Source: Lingula anatina (taxonomy: Eukaryota > Brachiopoda > Lingulata > Lingulida > Lingulidae). Taken from it: a DNA stretch of 64,000 bases. The position numbers and the translations under genes are program-made. The notes under the pieces were generated by a model. That model searched no databases. It had not been told where the DNA came from and saw only the letters and a list, made by a program, of their open reading frames with translations. The first letter of the stretch is position 1, and each line of letters starts with the position of its first letter. The stretch spans positions 189,718 through 253,717 of the forward strand of contig NW_019775487.1 in the NCBI RefSeq assembly GCF_001039355.2, in the 5' to 3' direction. Below, piece by piece: positions 62,501 through 64,000 of this stretch.

Positions 62501-64000
62501 TGTTAAATATGTTATTCCTTTCTATTTGAGTTTATTGAAAAATATATATAAGTGAAAAGAAAAAGAATATATATAACTGTGTTATTCAGTTTATTTATTT
62601 TAATTAATTATTTTGTTTGTTTTACTCATTGTAGATGATTCAAGCAATACAAGTGCTTCGGTTTCATCTTTTAGAATTGGAGAAGGTGAGTAAAGTCTAC
62701 AGCAATTATTTTGATTGTTTTAATTGCACTCAACAAGCCAAAAATAATTAACTAGGCCTCATTGTTGTCTGGTGCCTCCTCTCTTTTGGAAAATTATCAC
62801 CCCGTGGCCCTAGAATTATGCTGATCACTATCAACCTCAGACACCAATGTGTTTACTTTAGGAATTAAAATTTAAAAGTCAGACTGGTAAGGTAGAACTG
62901 AATTTAGCTGTGCACTATTTACCCATGTTCCACATAACTGCAGACTGAAGCCGTTACCCTGGGTTGCCCTGAAGTTTGACATCCCTTTAAACTGTTTGTT
63001 TAGTCCCTTCCTTAAAAAATGCACAGCCTACATGAGACTAAATGTAAATGCTCCAGAGAATTAGAAGTTTGCTTTTGGGATTGAAAAACTGGTCTGGTTA
63101 TTACATGCACAGGCTAATGAACTAGAGCCTTGATAACCAGATGGCCTGAAAAAATTGCCAGCAGTGCTTGCATTAAAAATCAACGTAACTTAATTGTGGC
63201 CCATTTAAATGGGCATATTCCTCTAATAATATTAGTATGGAAATTTGCTTATAATATGCATACTCCAGATAGCGGGAGAAGTGATAATGTGAACAGCAGC
63301 TCTCGCCATGCTCGCAATTTTTCTATGCTGCCTTGGGGCGGCACTGGTAGGCTGATCAAGGCTAGAGTAGTACAACAAGCTTATTTCCTGAAATGATAGG
63401 TGATAATGAAACAGCAACTGTCTTTTCTAGCCAAAGCCTAGGCTTATTTCATTCAAACATAACTCCCTAATGAGAGATTCAGGAGATTTCCTGTTCGTTG
63501 CGGCTATATAGTTCTCAATGTCAGTTTTAGCTATCAGCAGGAAAATACAAAATTACCTCCCCCTTTTGTTGTTCTCATCAATTGGAGAATAATCACCTCT
63601 GGAAACCATATTCTTTTCAGTGGACATGGAGCAGAACGTTTAAAATGCTAGTTTTGAGAATTGATAATAACACTCGGGGCACCATATAGCTCTCACCTTT
63701 TACCATCGACTACAAAAAGAAGTCACTATAATGGTAGCTGCCAAATTTCCCTAAGAATTGGCCACAGGATTGGGTGGGGGATGCTGTGATTTATTGCAGA
63801 TATATGTTGAAAATAGAACATGATTGTCAGCTTAAATTAGATTTTATCTGTATCTAGCTTTATAAATTTTTTAATTGAGATTGATTCCCAAAACATTTCT
63901 TGTATTAAAAATTAAGCTTTACATGAAATAAACTTTTAGCCACGCTTTTGCTAAATCTCCCAATTTTCTTTATCTTTTCAGGTTCATGAACTATGTGATA
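59551..64000 (+). CDS. Meis: Meis/homothorax TALE homeobox protein, 5' exons (continues past window)
   Basis: Exons: 59551-59562, 59678-59916, 60404-60542, 61431-61481, 62635-62685 and 63982-64000 (cut by the window end). Start ATG GAG CAC AGG was chosen because it joins in frame to YDNESLHYG and parallels vertebrate Meis MAQR|YDDLPHYG. The ATG four bases upstream would give a stop after splicing. The Meis N-terminal domain, which binds PBX/Extradenticle, is evident: [85 protein letters not shown] and VHELCD. The homeodomain lies beyond the window. Compared with vertebrate Meis there is PGVAGGD to AGIAGD, a one-residue loss. Meis is a nuclear cofactor of PBX and Hox proteins. The region before the domain (His/Ser/Pro-rich) is divergent. 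Confidence 0.97.

Noticed and set aside
1-64000. tRNA, rRNA or other structured RNA genes
   Set aside because: I looked for B-box-like GGTTCRANNC with a matching acceptor stem and found none that could be supported by eye.

Overview
The window is animal nuclear DNA, AT-rich (roughly one-third GC by eye), with small exons, GT-AG introns, microsatellites and many short mobile elements. The protein families are metazoan: a Jagged/Serrate-type membrane protein, a gamma-butyrobetaine hydroxylase and the TALE homeobox gene Meis. Sequence divergence and compact introns point to a marine invertebrate, perhaps a lophotrochozoan or an invertebrate deuterostome. I cannot place the species. Single N characters at 2592, 19940 and 25039 look like collapsed scaffold gaps, because sequence on each side does not continue across them.

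Region 1 (1-18,300) is repeat-rich. It starts with a decayed P-element/THAP9-type transposase fragment. It then holds a cluster of two-exon genes for a signal-peptide-bearing EF-hand protein of the sarcoplasmic calcium-binding type. Copies A and B are on the minus strand (6380-7410 and 12482-13546), copy C is on the plus strand (16404-17518), and copy D is on the minus strand (20488-21604). The copies share flanking DNA, so the duplicated unit is several kb long. A short inverted-repeat element sits in copy B and is absent from A, C and D, giving a clean before/after comparison with a TAA target-site duplication. A probable solo LTR is also private to copy B.

Region 2 (18,700-36,900) holds about 25 exons on the plus strand for a large EGF-repeat membrane protein. 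The last part (cysteine-rich VWC-like module, juxtamembrane domain, transmembrane helix) is clearly Jagged/Serrate-like. About 31 EGF units precede it, roughly twice the usual Jagged number. No DSL domain or start codon is visible. The first six EGF units are present twice (18,702-19,939 and 23,307-24,593) with copy D between them. This is either a recent duplication or two haplotypes placed in series.

Region 3 (40,505-51,068, minus strand) is a 15-exon gene for a 458-residue gamma-butyrobetaine dioxygenase family enzyme with zinc-binding and iron-binding motifs intact. Its introns carry small duplications, a perfect 29-bp hairpin, mobile elements and a 162-bp tandem repeat that stays open as 54 codons.

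Region 4 (59,300-64,000, plus strand) is the 5' part of Meis/homothorax, cut by the window end inside exon 6. Its proximal upstream DNA has a perfect PBX-MEIS decamer beside a perfect match to the RFX X-box consensus. The 8.4 kb between the divergent dioxygenase and Meis genes has no recognisable coding sequence.

The genes do not form a pathway. The window's main interest is the EGF-expanded Jagged-like protein, the secreted EF-hand cluster and the insertion history that can be read from its paralogous copies.
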